A model generated the notes under the pieces. The model saw nothing but the letters and a program-made list of their open reading frames with translations, did no database searches and was not told where the DNA came from. From the NCBI GenBank assembly GCA_902792855.1, contig CADBBP010000005.1:1-35686 (forward strand): a stretch of DNA of 35,686 nt, read 5' to 3'. Positions 29,451 to 35,686 of this stretch are shown piece by piece; positions within the stretch are counted from its first letter, which is position 1, and each line of letters starts with the position of its first letter. Source of the stretch: an uncultured Prevotellaceae bacterium. GTDB lineage: Bacteria > Bacteroidota > Bacteroidia > Bacteroidales > Bacteroidaceae. The position numbers and the translations under genes are program-made.

Positions 29451-30341
29451 TCGAAACCCTTGTCCTCGAGCTTGTGGATGATGCCCATGACGGTGGCCTC
29501 CTCCACCAAGTCGGCATAGTGGGTGTTCAGCTCGTCATCATAGTAGAGCACTGGGTATGCTGCAAGCGTGGCGGCAAGGTTGAGGTAGAAAGTGATGCCA
29601 CCAACAATGGTGTGATGATAGTCGGGGATGACGAAATTGGTCTGCAGCTTCGTGCGTTCGGGGACGATGGACTTTACGAATGGCTTCTCTGAAGTTCCCT
29701 CGTAGGTGTAATTGCTGAGGAATCTGAGAAATGCCCTACCCGAACTGACTGGAACGGTGTTGTCTCTGACCAAGTGCATCACATAGTATTTTTGAGAAAA
29801 ATCGGGGGTCCAGTCATTGGCTAATGAATACTTGTTGGCGATGTCGCGGAGCGTGTTGAATTCCTCGGAGTAGGTGTTGAGGAAGTTTTCCTGTATAATT
29901 TCGGAGAGGGTCTTGCCTTCCAATGAGTCCATAATGGCACTGGTGGTGTATTTGCCACTCCAAAACCAGTCAGGGAATTTTTCGTTGTAAGGCTCCTTGA
30001 ACATTTGGTCATAGGTGTAGCCAAGGTTGGCGAGTTGGTTGTACACATTGCGTGTAGTGGTTGTAGAGCAGAATGCCGTCGCAAGCCTGTGAACCATTGA
30101 AAATGTCATAGGGGATGGCCACATAGCCACTAAGGAGGGCGGAGTTGCCTTCATGGTCTTTCGAGAGGTAACTGATGTCGATGCGATGCATCTTCCTGCT
30201 GTAGAGGTTGACACCATTATAGCCGAAGTTCCATACCGTGTCTGCCTCGTGGATAACCTCGTAGTCAGACGTTGCTGTTTGGGCGTTTGAAGCCGATGCT
30301 ACACAAGCGGCGACAAACAGGGTGAGTAGAGCTTTTTTCAT
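29451..30341 (-). pseudogene. Secreted alpha/beta hydrolase (lipase/esterase-like), broken
   Basis: The N-terminal piece (30341 to about 30050) has a signal peptide (LTLFVAACVASASNAQ) and reads to ACDGILLYNHYTQ, a block that opens the fold in related secreted lipases. At about 30045-30060 the sensible frame changes: the downstream piece, from NVYNQLANLGYTYDQMF through VPVSSGRAFLRFL to NTHYADLVEE, continues in another frame. No G-x-S-x-G nucleophile elbow is present in any frame, and the region between the two blocks looks deleted, by my estimate about 100 residues or more. A second phase change near 29450 (after LEDKGFDV) leads into the fragment at 28992-29450. With both lesions no active enzyme can be made. 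Confidence 0.75.
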
Positions 30342-30369
30342 AAATAGTAAGATGTTGATAAAAACTATG

Positions 30370-30377
30370 CAAAGTTA
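30370..30377 (-). promoter_or_regulatory. -7 box facing the hydrolase pseudogene
   Basis: TAACTTTG on the minus strand, 28 nt before the pseudogene ATG. With the box at 30400-30407 it forms a 9-bp inverted repeat (GCAAAGTTA ... TAACTTTGC) separated by 22 nt of A/T-rich DNA. No clear -33 element. Confidence 0.55.
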
Positions 30378-30399
30378 ATTTTTTTTTGAACTTTTTTCA

Positions 30400-30407
30400 T
30401 AACTTTG
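30400..30407 (+). promoter_or_regulatory. -7 box of the AGCS symporter gene
   Basis: TAACTTTG, 62 nt before ATG 30470, facing away from the minus-strand box at 30370. Its -33 region would be the poly-T tract within the other promoter, so the two promoters overlap. Confidence 0.55.
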
Positions 30408-30469
30408 CTTGCAATTTTAGAATCATTGCGAAATAACTGATTAATGCTACTTTACTTTTAAGTTCACGT

Positions 30470-31891
30470 ATGCTCAATGAATTGATAACTTGGATAAATG
30501 ATGCCATTTGGACTTATGTGCTGATAGGTGCATTGGTGATGTGTGGCTTGTGGTTCACATGGAAAACCAAGGGCGTTCAGTTCCGAATGATTGGCGAGAT
30601 GTTCCGACTGCTCGCTGATTCGGCGGTGTCGGGCACCGACAATCTTTCCGATACCAACGCCAAGCACAAGCATATTTCTTCTTTTCAGGCTTTCGCCGTT
30701 TCGGTGGCTACAAGGGTTGGGACGGGCAACCTTGCCGGGGTGGCGACAGCCATTGCCATCGGTGGACCCGGAACCGTCTTCTGGATGTGGGTCATAGCAT
30801 TGATTGGCTCTGCCACGGCTTTCGTGGAGTCCACACTTGGACAACTGTTCAAGCAAAGACACAAGGACTCGTTTATTGGTGGACCGGCGTACTATATACG
30901 CAAGGGATTGCACAAGGAGTGGATGGCTTACCTCTTTGCTGTGTTGATAACCATTACTTTCGGACTGTCATACAATTCCATTCAGAGCAACACCATCTGT
31001 GGTGCCATGCAAGAGGCTTTTGGATGCGACCCTCTGGTGGTGGGCGTCATCCTCTCTGCCCTTGCGCTTGGCATCGTGTTTGGTGGCATACATCGCATCG
31101 CAAATGTCAGTGCTGTGCTGGTCCCGCTGATGGCCATAGGTTATTTCTTGTTGGCAGTTGTGATAGTTGTGATGAACATCCATCTCGTCCCACATGTCCT
31201 GAAAGTCATCGTCACCGATGCGTTCGGCCTTCAGCAGGGCATGGGGGGAGCCATTGGAGCTACCATCATGAATGGGGTGAAACGAGGGCTGTTCAGCAAT
31301 GAGGCGGGAGAGGGTAGTGCGCCAAACGTCGCCGCCACTGCCACGGTTTCCCATCCGGTGAAACAAGGTCTCATCCAAGCTTTGGGCGTGTTTACCGACA
31401 CGCTCCTGGTGTGCTCGTGTACTGCCTTTGTCATCCTTGTCAGCGGACTGTATGATGTGCCGGGGTTGAATGGCATCGCGCTCACTCAGGCGGCACTGGG
31501 AAAGGAAATTGGCTCCTATGGGCCGGTGTTCATCGCGGTGGCCATCACCCTCTTCGCCTTTTCCTCGATTATTGGCAATTACTATTATGGTGAGGCCAAC
31601 ATCCGCTTCATGACCTCCAACACCATGGTGCTCACTGCATATCGCATCTTTTCTGGCGGAGTCTTCGTGATGGTTGGGGCTTTGGCAAGCCTTGAGTTTG
31701 TTTGGAATTTGGGTGACCTCTGCATGGCGTTTCTGACAGCTTGCAACCTCGTAGCTATTGTCACGCTCGGAAAATATGTGTTCAGGTTGCTCGATGACTA
31801 TAGGCGACAGAAACGCAACGGAATAAAGGAGCCGACTTTCCATCGAAGCCAGCTACCTGAGATAGAAAAGGATATAGAATGTTGGAACTAA
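30470..31891 (+). CDS. Alanine/glycine:cation symporter (AGCS family)
   Basis: Inner-membrane sodium- or proton-coupled importer of small amino acids such as alanine and glycine. 473 aa, full length, with about 10-11 membrane segments. Family blocks are clear: FQAFAVSVATRVGTGNLAG, GGPGTVFWMW, ATAFVESTLGQ, FIGGPAYYIRKGL, GVKRGLFSNEAGEGSAPNVA, and GNYYYGEANIRF. The start at 30470 fits the usual N-terminus (MLNELITWINDAIW). It is monocistronic, with its own promoter, and convergent with the small winged-helix gene at 31904. The C-terminal tail (RQKRNGIKEPTFHRSQL) is charged and cytoplasmic. Confidence 0.95.
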   Translation: MLNELITWINDAIWTYVLIGALVMCGLWFTWKTKGVQFRMIGEMFRLLADSAVSGTDNLSDTNAKHKHISSFQAFAVSVATRVGTGNLAGVATAIAIGGPGTVFWMWVIALIGSATAFVESTLGQLFKQRHKDSFIGGPAYYIRKGLHKEWMAYLFAVLITITFGLSYNSIQSNTICGAMQEAFGCDPLVVGVILSALALGIVFGGIHRIANVSAVLVPLMAIGYFLLAVVIVVMNIHLVPHVLKVIVTDAFGLQQGMGGAIGATIMNGVKRGLFSNEAGEGSAPNVAATATVSHPVKQGLIQALGVFTDTLLVCSCTAFVILVSGLYDVPGLNGIALTQAALGKEIGSYGPVFIAVAITLFAFSSIIGNYYYGEANIRFMTSNTMVLTAYRIFSGGVFVMVGALASLEFVWNLGDLCMAFLTACNLVAIVTLGKYVFRLLDDYRRQKRNGIKEPTFHRSQLPEIEKDIECWN

Positions 31892-31909
31892 GCCTGACGC
31901 GTCTCAGGC
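31892..31909. terminator. Short hairpin between convergent genes
   Basis: GCCTGA (31892-31897) pairs with TCAGGC (31904-31909) around a 6-nt loop, immediately after the symporter stop and overlapping the last codons of the opposite gene. The stem is short, so it is weak support. Confidence 0.3.
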
Positions 31910-32074
31910 AATAGTCCACTTGCACCTGACGGGAGACACGATGGCTCCCTCTTTCTTCAACTCGGCGAAAGCCTTGTCAACTTCCTTGCGGTCGGCGTTC
32001 AACACCTTCGTCACCTCTCCTGCCGATAACGGCTTGCCTGCATTGCGCATGGCCTCTAATACTTGCTCTTTCAT
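31904..32074 (-). CDS. Small winged-helix-like regulator (56 aa)
   Basis: An ORF of 56 codons starting MKEQVLEAMRNAGKPLSAGE, continuing VTKVLNADRKEVDKAFAELK and ending SPVRCKWTIA. It reads as the three helices plus wing of a winged helix-turn-helix: a first helix, then the AGKPLSAGEVTKVL helix-turn-helix entry, the DRKEVDKAFAELKKEG recognition helix, and a short beta wing AIVSPVRCKW. Similar 55-60 aa proteins are common in Bacteroidales as I recall, usually annotated hypothetical or as transcriptional regulators. A TATCTTTG promoter box lies 34 nt upstream. The SPVRCKW wing ends in a single Cys that could sense metal or redox state; this is speculation. Confidence 0.8.
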   Translation of the reverse strand: MKEQVLEAMRNAGKPLSAGEVTKVLNADRKEVDKAFAELKKEGAIVSPVRCKWTIA

Positions 32075-32108
32075 AATGGTTGATGGTCATAATTGTTTTT
32101 CGCGATGG

Positions 32109-32116
32109 CAAAGATA
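32109..32116 (-). promoter_or_regulatory. -7 box of the small winged-helix gene
   Basis: TATCTTTG on the minus strand, 34 nt before the ATG at 32074. No TTTG is seen at the expected 19-nt spacing. The remaining gap to 32230 is A/T-rich and holds no other clear feature. Confidence 0.55.
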
Positions 32117-32230
32117 CGATTTTTCAAATGATTTATCACATAGTTGCCTCGCTTTTTTTCAATATTTTTTATGGAAAGGGGCTTGAGACCGAAAAATGTC
32201 CTCTGAAAGGGGAAAAACACCCTCTGAGGG

Positions 32231-33412
32231 CTATTTGTCTTTTATGTTCGGAAGAAAATAGGTGGCTATTCCCAACAAGGGAAGGAATGCCGTGAGCTGA
32301 AAGACATACTGGATGCCCGATATGTCGGCAAGCCATCCAAAAATGGCGGAACCAATGCCGCCAAGACCGAATGACAGGCCAAAGAAGGCTCCGGAAATCA
32401 TACCCACATTGCCGGGAAGGAGTTCGGTGCCGTAAACGAGAATGGCAGACATGGCCGATGACATCACCATGCCTACAAGGATGACCAGGACAATGGTCCA
32501 CGCCAGGTTGCAATATGGCAACAGCAACGCAAATGGGGAAGAGCCGAGGATGCTCACCCAGATGACATACTTGCGGCCGTACCTGTCGCCCACCTCGCCG
32601 CCTATGAGCAGCCCGACGGCTGTGGAGACGAGGAATGCGAACAGAACGTACTGAGAGGCTGTGATGGAAAGACCGAACTTGTCAATCATGTAGAAGGTGA
32701 GGTAGTTCTGGATGTTGGCTGTATAGAAATCCTTGGAGAACATCAGCATCAGCAGCACCAACAAGGCGATGGTTATCTGGCGGCGTGACAGATGGCTCTC
32801 GTTCTCCATGTCGAATTTCGACTTGCTGCGACCATGAAGCGCTATCTGCTTCTTGTACCATCGGCCTATCCTTGACAGCACCCATGCGGCAATGACGGCG
32901 AGAAGCGCAAACCAACGGATGCCACCCTGACCGTGTGGAACCACCACCAAAGCCACTGCAACGGGGCCGAAAGCGCGACCGATATTCCCGCCTATCTGGA
33001 AAATGGACTGGGCCATCCCCTTTGCGCCTCCGGAAGCTAAGCGCGCCACCTTCGACGACTCCGGGTGGAGCACGGAGGAACCAACACCCACGAACGCCAC
33101 GGACAAGAGCATCAGGGGAAAACTGTTCGCCATGGAGAGCAACAGCAGCCCTGTCATCGTGAAGCACATGCCGACGACAAGACCATAAGGGCGGGGGTGC
33201 TTGTCGGAGAAATAACCCACCACCGGCTGGAGTAGTGACGAGGTGACTTGGTTCGTCAGCGTTATCGCTCCTATCTGCGTGAAACTCAGCCCCAAGGTCT
33301 CCTTCACCATGGGGTAGATGGCAGGGATGACAGCCTGAAACATGTCGTTGAGAAGGTGACCCAAACTCACCATCAGCAACACCGACATGGCCGCGCTCTT
33401 CCTATTGATCAT
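32231..33412 (-). CDS. MFS efflux pump, fosmidomycin-resistance (Fsr) type
   Basis: 393-aa 12-TM facilitator. The N-terminus MINRKSAAMSVLLMVSLGHL and the run LNDMFQAVIPAIYPMVKETL match the Fsr family, as do TNQVTSSLLQPVVGYFSDK with the PRPYG that follows, GVGSSVLHPESSKVARLAS, FQIGGNIGRAFGP, GGEVGDRYGRKYV and FFGLSFGLGGIGSAIFGWLA. These proteins export fosmidomycin and related compounds in E. coli; in an anaerobe the natural substrate is unknown. A central cytoplasmic loop of about 35 residues (KKQIALHGRSKSKFDMENES) separates the two halves, as usual. It lies downstream of the repeat protein at 33529 with the long hairpin between them, and I see no consensus promoter in that gap. Confidence 0.92.
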   Translation of the reverse strand: MINRKSAAMSVLLMVSLGHLLNDMFQAVIPAIYPMVKETLGLSFTQIGAITLTNQVTSSLLQPVVGYFSDKHPRPYGLVVGMCFTMTGLLLLSMANSFPLMLLSVAFVGVGSSVLHPESSKVARLASGGAKGMAQSIFQIGGNIGRAFGPVAVALVVVPHGQGGIRWFALLAVIAAWVLSRIGRWYKKQIALHGRSKSKFDMENESHLSRRQITIALLVLLMLMFSKDFYTANIQNYLTFYMIDKFGLSITASQYVLFAFLVSTAVGLLIGGEVGDRYGRKYVIWVSILGSSPFALLLPYCNLAWTIVLVILVGMVMSSAMSAILVYGTELLPGNVGMISGAFFGLSFGLGGIGSAIFGWLADISGIQYVFQLTAFLPLLGIATYFLPNIKDK

Positions 33413-33428
33413 ATTGCATGGTCTCCAT

Positions 33429-33513
33429 GACCTTTAAAGTCTCTAAGGCCTTTAAAGTCTCCAAGGTCATCAAGAACCCTATGGACTTTAAAGACCTTAG
33501 AGACTTTAAGGTC
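33429..33513 (-). terminator. Long (about 30-bp) imperfect hairpin made of repeat units
   Basis: 33429-33459 pairs with 33484-33513 with one bulged base and one mismatch (a G-T pair in one RNA orientation), leaving a 24-nt loop. It starts 15 nt beyond the stop codon of the repeat protein and lies before the Fsr start, so it could end or stabilise the upstream transcript. Confidence 0.6.
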
Positions 33514-33518
33514 TATTA
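33429..33518. repeat. 9-bp degenerate tandem array (10 units)
   Basis: Ten 9-mers in exact phase: GACCTTTAA, AGTCTCTAA, GGCCTTTAA, AGTCTCCAA, GGTCATCAA, GAACCCTAT, GGACTTTAA, AGACCTTAG, AGACTTTAA, GGTCTATTA. The motif vocabulary (CTTTAAAG, TCTCTAAGG) is that of the arrays at 527 and 9743. Confidence 0.88.
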
Positions 33519-33528
33519 TTCACGAATG

Positions 33529-35685
33529 CTATCTGTTGTTGAGAATGATGCCTACGATGATGGAAGCATCGGTGATGTTCACATCTCCGTCACCATTGAT
33601 ATCGGCATTCTTGAAATTCATGGATGAATTATTTCCGCTGAGCACGTATTCCACTATCATGGAGGCATCGACGATGGTTATTTGGCCGTCGCCGTTGGCG
33701 TCGCCAAGCACGACCTCTGGTTCGTCACCACTGCCGCTGACAAACTCATATCCACCGAAGGTGAGCTTCGAACCGGTGCAGAAGACGTAGTAGGTCTCTT
33801 TTGCCTCGACGTCGAACTCCACCGTGCCGGTCATCTTCTCGGCGATGGTGTATTCCTCGCTCAGTGTCACATCGACAGGCACTGCGCCGTCACCTTTCAA
33901 GGTGAGTGCGCTGATGGGCAGGCACTCGGCATTGCTCTTCTTCACCACATAGAAATTCTTGTTGGCATTGAGGGTGATGAAAGCGGTGATGTGGCCGGGA
34001 ATGGTTGTGGTTATCATATAATAGGTGCCTGAATGAGGCAACCTGCCATTGCCGGGACTGTAGCTGCCGCCGGTGCTCTTGTCTTCGTCGTCCAACTCGC
34101 CTTCTTTCGGGTTGTTGGCTCCATAGACAGACACCACGCGGACTTTCTCCTCCATCTCATGGGTCTCGGTGTTCTCCACCATCACCTTCTGGCCGAAGAT
34201 GTCTGTGCAGTAGGCTTTCGTGGCGGCTAATTGCATGTTGTAGTTGCTCAATGCACGGTCGTCGCCCAACACCAACTGGGTGTGCTCGGAGGTCAGCGTG
34301 GCGGCATTGCCATAGGTCTCGTCTGCTTTGAACAACACCAACTCGCGGGTGTCAACGATGGGAACGGGAGGCTCCTCGCCTTCAACAAACTCATAGCCGC
34401 CGAAACTGAGCTTCGAACCGGTGCAGAAGACATAGTAGGTCTCGCCAGCTTCCACGTCGAACTCCACAGTGCCGGTCATCTTGCTCCCGAGGGTGTAGTC
34501 GTCATTCAGCGTCACGCTCGTTGGCTCTGCACCGTCGCCTTTCAAGGTCAATGCGCTCACAGGAAGGCACTCGCCGTTGCTTCCCTTCACCACATAGAAA
34601 TTCTTGTTGGCATTGATGATGACGAAAGCGGTGATGTGGCCGGGTTTGGCGGGGGTGATCATGTAGTAGGTGCCTGACTGGGGCAGGTTGGCTCCCCCGG
34701 GAGTGTAACTGGCACCGGCACTCTTGTCTTCGTCATTCAGCAAGCTGTCTTTCGGGTTGTTGGAGCCATAGACATACACCACACGGACTTTTTCCTCCAT
34801 CTCATGGGTATCGGTGTTCTCCACCATCACCTTCTGGCCGAAGAGATTGGAGCAGTAGGCTTTTGTGGCGGCAAATTGCATGTTGTAATCACCAAGGGCA
34901 CGGTCGTTGCCAAGCTCGAGAACGGTGTTCGCAGAGGTCAGGATGGCTCCGTTGCCGTATGTAGTGTTGGCGTCGAACAGCACCCTCTCACGGGTGACAA
35001 CGGGAGTGGAGGTGCCTTCAACAAACTTGTAGCCTCCGAAGCTGAGCTTCGAGCCGTTGCAGAAGATGTAATAGGTCTCACCCTCATCAACATCGAACTC
35101 CAATGTGCCGGTGGTCTTGTTGGCAACTTTGTAGTCTTCGCTTAACGCCACATTGACTGGCTCTGCACCGTCGCCTTTGATGGTGAGTGCACTCACGGGA
35201 AGACACTCGCCGGTAGTCGCCTTCACAACATACAAGGCTTTGTCGGCATTGATGATGATGAAGGCGGTGATATGACCCGACTTGGCGGGAGTAAGCATGT
35301 AGTAGGTGCCTGACTGTGGCAAGTTCTTGCTACTGGAGCTATAGGGGTTGCCAGTGTTCGTGTCGTCTTCTCCCAACTCACCGTCCTTGGGGTTGTTGGC
35401 ACCATAAACATACACCACACGGGTCTTCTCCTCATACTCACCAGTCTCGGTGTTCTCCACCATCACCTTCTGGCCGAAAAGATTGGAGCAGTAGGACTTC
35501 GTGGCGGCAAATTGCATGTTGTAATTGCTCTGGGCGCGGTCGTTGCCAAGCTCGAGAACGGTGTTTTCGGAGGACAGGATGGCGCCGTTGCCGTATGTGG
35601 TATTGGCATCAAACAATACCGTTTCCTGACTATATGCGGTGAGGCACATGGCGAGGATGGCAAACAAAGATAGTAATTTTTTCAT
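33529..35685 (-). CDS. Secreted protein: three ~213-aa repeats plus dockerin-like domain
   Basis: 718 aa with a signal peptide (LLSLFAILAMCLTAYSQ, cleavage near 20). Three tandem copies follow: residues 21-224, 233-436 and 448-650. Each begins VLF-A-TTYGN, contains LELGNDRA-NYNMQFAATK, YC-FGQKVMVENT, PQSGTYYMITPA, GHITAFIINA, ECLPVSALTLKGDGA and ends ETYYVFCTGSKLSFGGYEFV. Copies 2 and 3 are the more alike in places (THEMEEKVRVV). I do not recognise the repeat; the all-beta pattern suggests a sandwich or cell-surface binding module. Residues about 657-717 are a dockerin type I-like pair of calcium loops (GDANGDGQITIVDAS, ADINGDGDVNITDAS). No cohesin gene is seen, so the domain may serve folding, secretion or partner binding. 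The start codon is one base from the window end, so the promoter is not visible. Confidence 0.85.
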   Translation of the reverse strand: MKKLLSLFAILAMCLTAYSQETVLFDANTTYGNGAILSSENTVLELGNDRAQSNYNMQFAATKSYCSNLFGQKVMVENTETGEYEEKTRVVYVYGANNPKDGELGEDDTNTGNPYSSSSKNLPQSGTYYMLTPAKSGHITAFIIINADKALYVVKATTGECLPVSALTIKGDGAEPVNVALSEDYKVANKTTGTLEFDVDEGETYYIFCNGSKLSFGGYKFVEGTSTPVVTRERVLFDANTTYGNGAILTSANTVLELGNDRALGDYNMQFAATKAYCSNLFGQKVMVENTDTHEMEEKVRVVYVYGSNNPKDSLLNDEDKSAGASYTPGGANLPQSGTYYMITPAKPGHITAFVIINANKNFYVVKGSNGECLPVSALTLKGDGAEPTSVTLNDDYTLGSKMTGTVEFDVEAGETYYVFCTGSKLSFGGYEFVEGEEPPVPIVDTRELVLFKADETYGNAATLTSEHTQLVLGDDRALSNYNMQLAATKAYCTDIFGQKVMVENTETHEMEEKVRVVSVYGANNPKEGELDDEDKSTGGSYSPGNGRLPHSGTYYMITTTIPGHITAFITLNANKNFYVVKKSNAECLPISALTLKGDGAVPVDVTLSEEYTIAEKMTGTVEFDVEAKETYYVFCTGSKLTFGGYEFVSGSGDEPEVVLGDANGDGQITIVDASMIVEYVLSGNNSSMNFKNADINGDGDVNITDASIIVGIILNNR
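33736..35625 (-). repeat. Three tandem coding repeats, ~640 bp each
   Basis: DNA-level copies at 35014-35625, 34378-34989 and 33736-34344 encode the three protein repeats. Stretches such as ACCATCACCTTCTGGCCGAA recur identically in all three (near 34181, 34824 and 35461), which shows that the copies arose by duplication and are possibly still being homogenised. Confidence 0.9.
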
Positions 35686-35686
35686 A

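Noticed and set aside
33418-33627. ORF beginning MVSMTFKVSKAFKVSKV
   Set aside because: It is the 9-bp array read in frame plus the antisense of the dockerin region.
33736-35625. Cellulosome component
   Set aside because: Only the dockerin-like domain supports this; there is no cohesin or catalytic module, and non-cellulosomal dockerins are common in Bacteroidetes.

Overview
The window looks like chromosome from a Prevotella-like member of the Bacteroidales. The evidence is a SusC/SusD pair, a GH97 enzyme of the SusB type, lipoprotein signals with acidic residues after the Cys, and promoters of the Bacteroidetes form (TTTG, 19 nt, TAnnTTTG), of which four are complete matches. Genus and species cannot be fixed from the sequence alone. 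I saw no tRNA, rRNA, CRISPR array, integrase or transposase.

Layout. (1) 1-9700, plus strand: starch and maltodextrin use. The end of an MFS transporter is followed by a GH77 4-alpha-glucanotransferase (two CBM20 domains) and a GH97 alpha-glucosidase that overlap by ATGA. A hairpin and promoter follow, then a type I pullulanase and a SusA-like neopullulanase. (2) 9819-14665, minus strand: purL followed by two half-size chromate-transporter (ChrA) genes in one operon, convergent with the starch genes across a 19-bp hairpin. (3) 15086-22142, plus strand: a beta-helix lipoprotein (DUF4957/DUF5123-like), SusC and SusD, with no glycosidase or SusE/F attached. A 16-bp hairpin ends the unit, and a MATE transporter lacking its N-terminus follows directly. 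(4) 23409-25222, plus strand: a small MFS-like protein and two small unrecognised membrane proteins; the promoter and first codons of the first gene are duplicated before the second. (5) 25308-28785, minus strand: MlaE/MlaF lipid-transport pair and a Cthe_2159-like beta-helix lipoprotein. (6) 28992-30341, minus strand: a broken secreted hydrolase joined out of frame to what looks like the tail of an EEP-family enzyme. (7) 30470-35685: an AGCS amino-acid symporter (plus), a 56-residue winged-helix-like protein (minus), a fosmidomycin-resistance-type MFS pump (minus), and a secreted protein of three ~213-residue repeats plus a dockerin-like domain (minus).

The starch genes fit one route. Oligosaccharides would be debranched and hydrolysed in the periplasm by pullulanase, SusA-like and SusB-like enzymes, imported by the MFS transporter, and rearranged in the cytoplasm by the GH77 enzyme. 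The nearby SusCD could feed that route, but its lipoprotein partner is not of the starch type, so its substrate is open.

The most unusual feature is between the genes. Several intergenic gaps carry short-period degenerate tandem arrays: 9-bp units at four sites, 17-bp at one, 10/20-bp at one and 7-bp at one. In three of the four 9-bp arrays, units on opposite sides are complementary and form long hairpins at gene ends. Remnants of at least three damaged genes lie in the same window.
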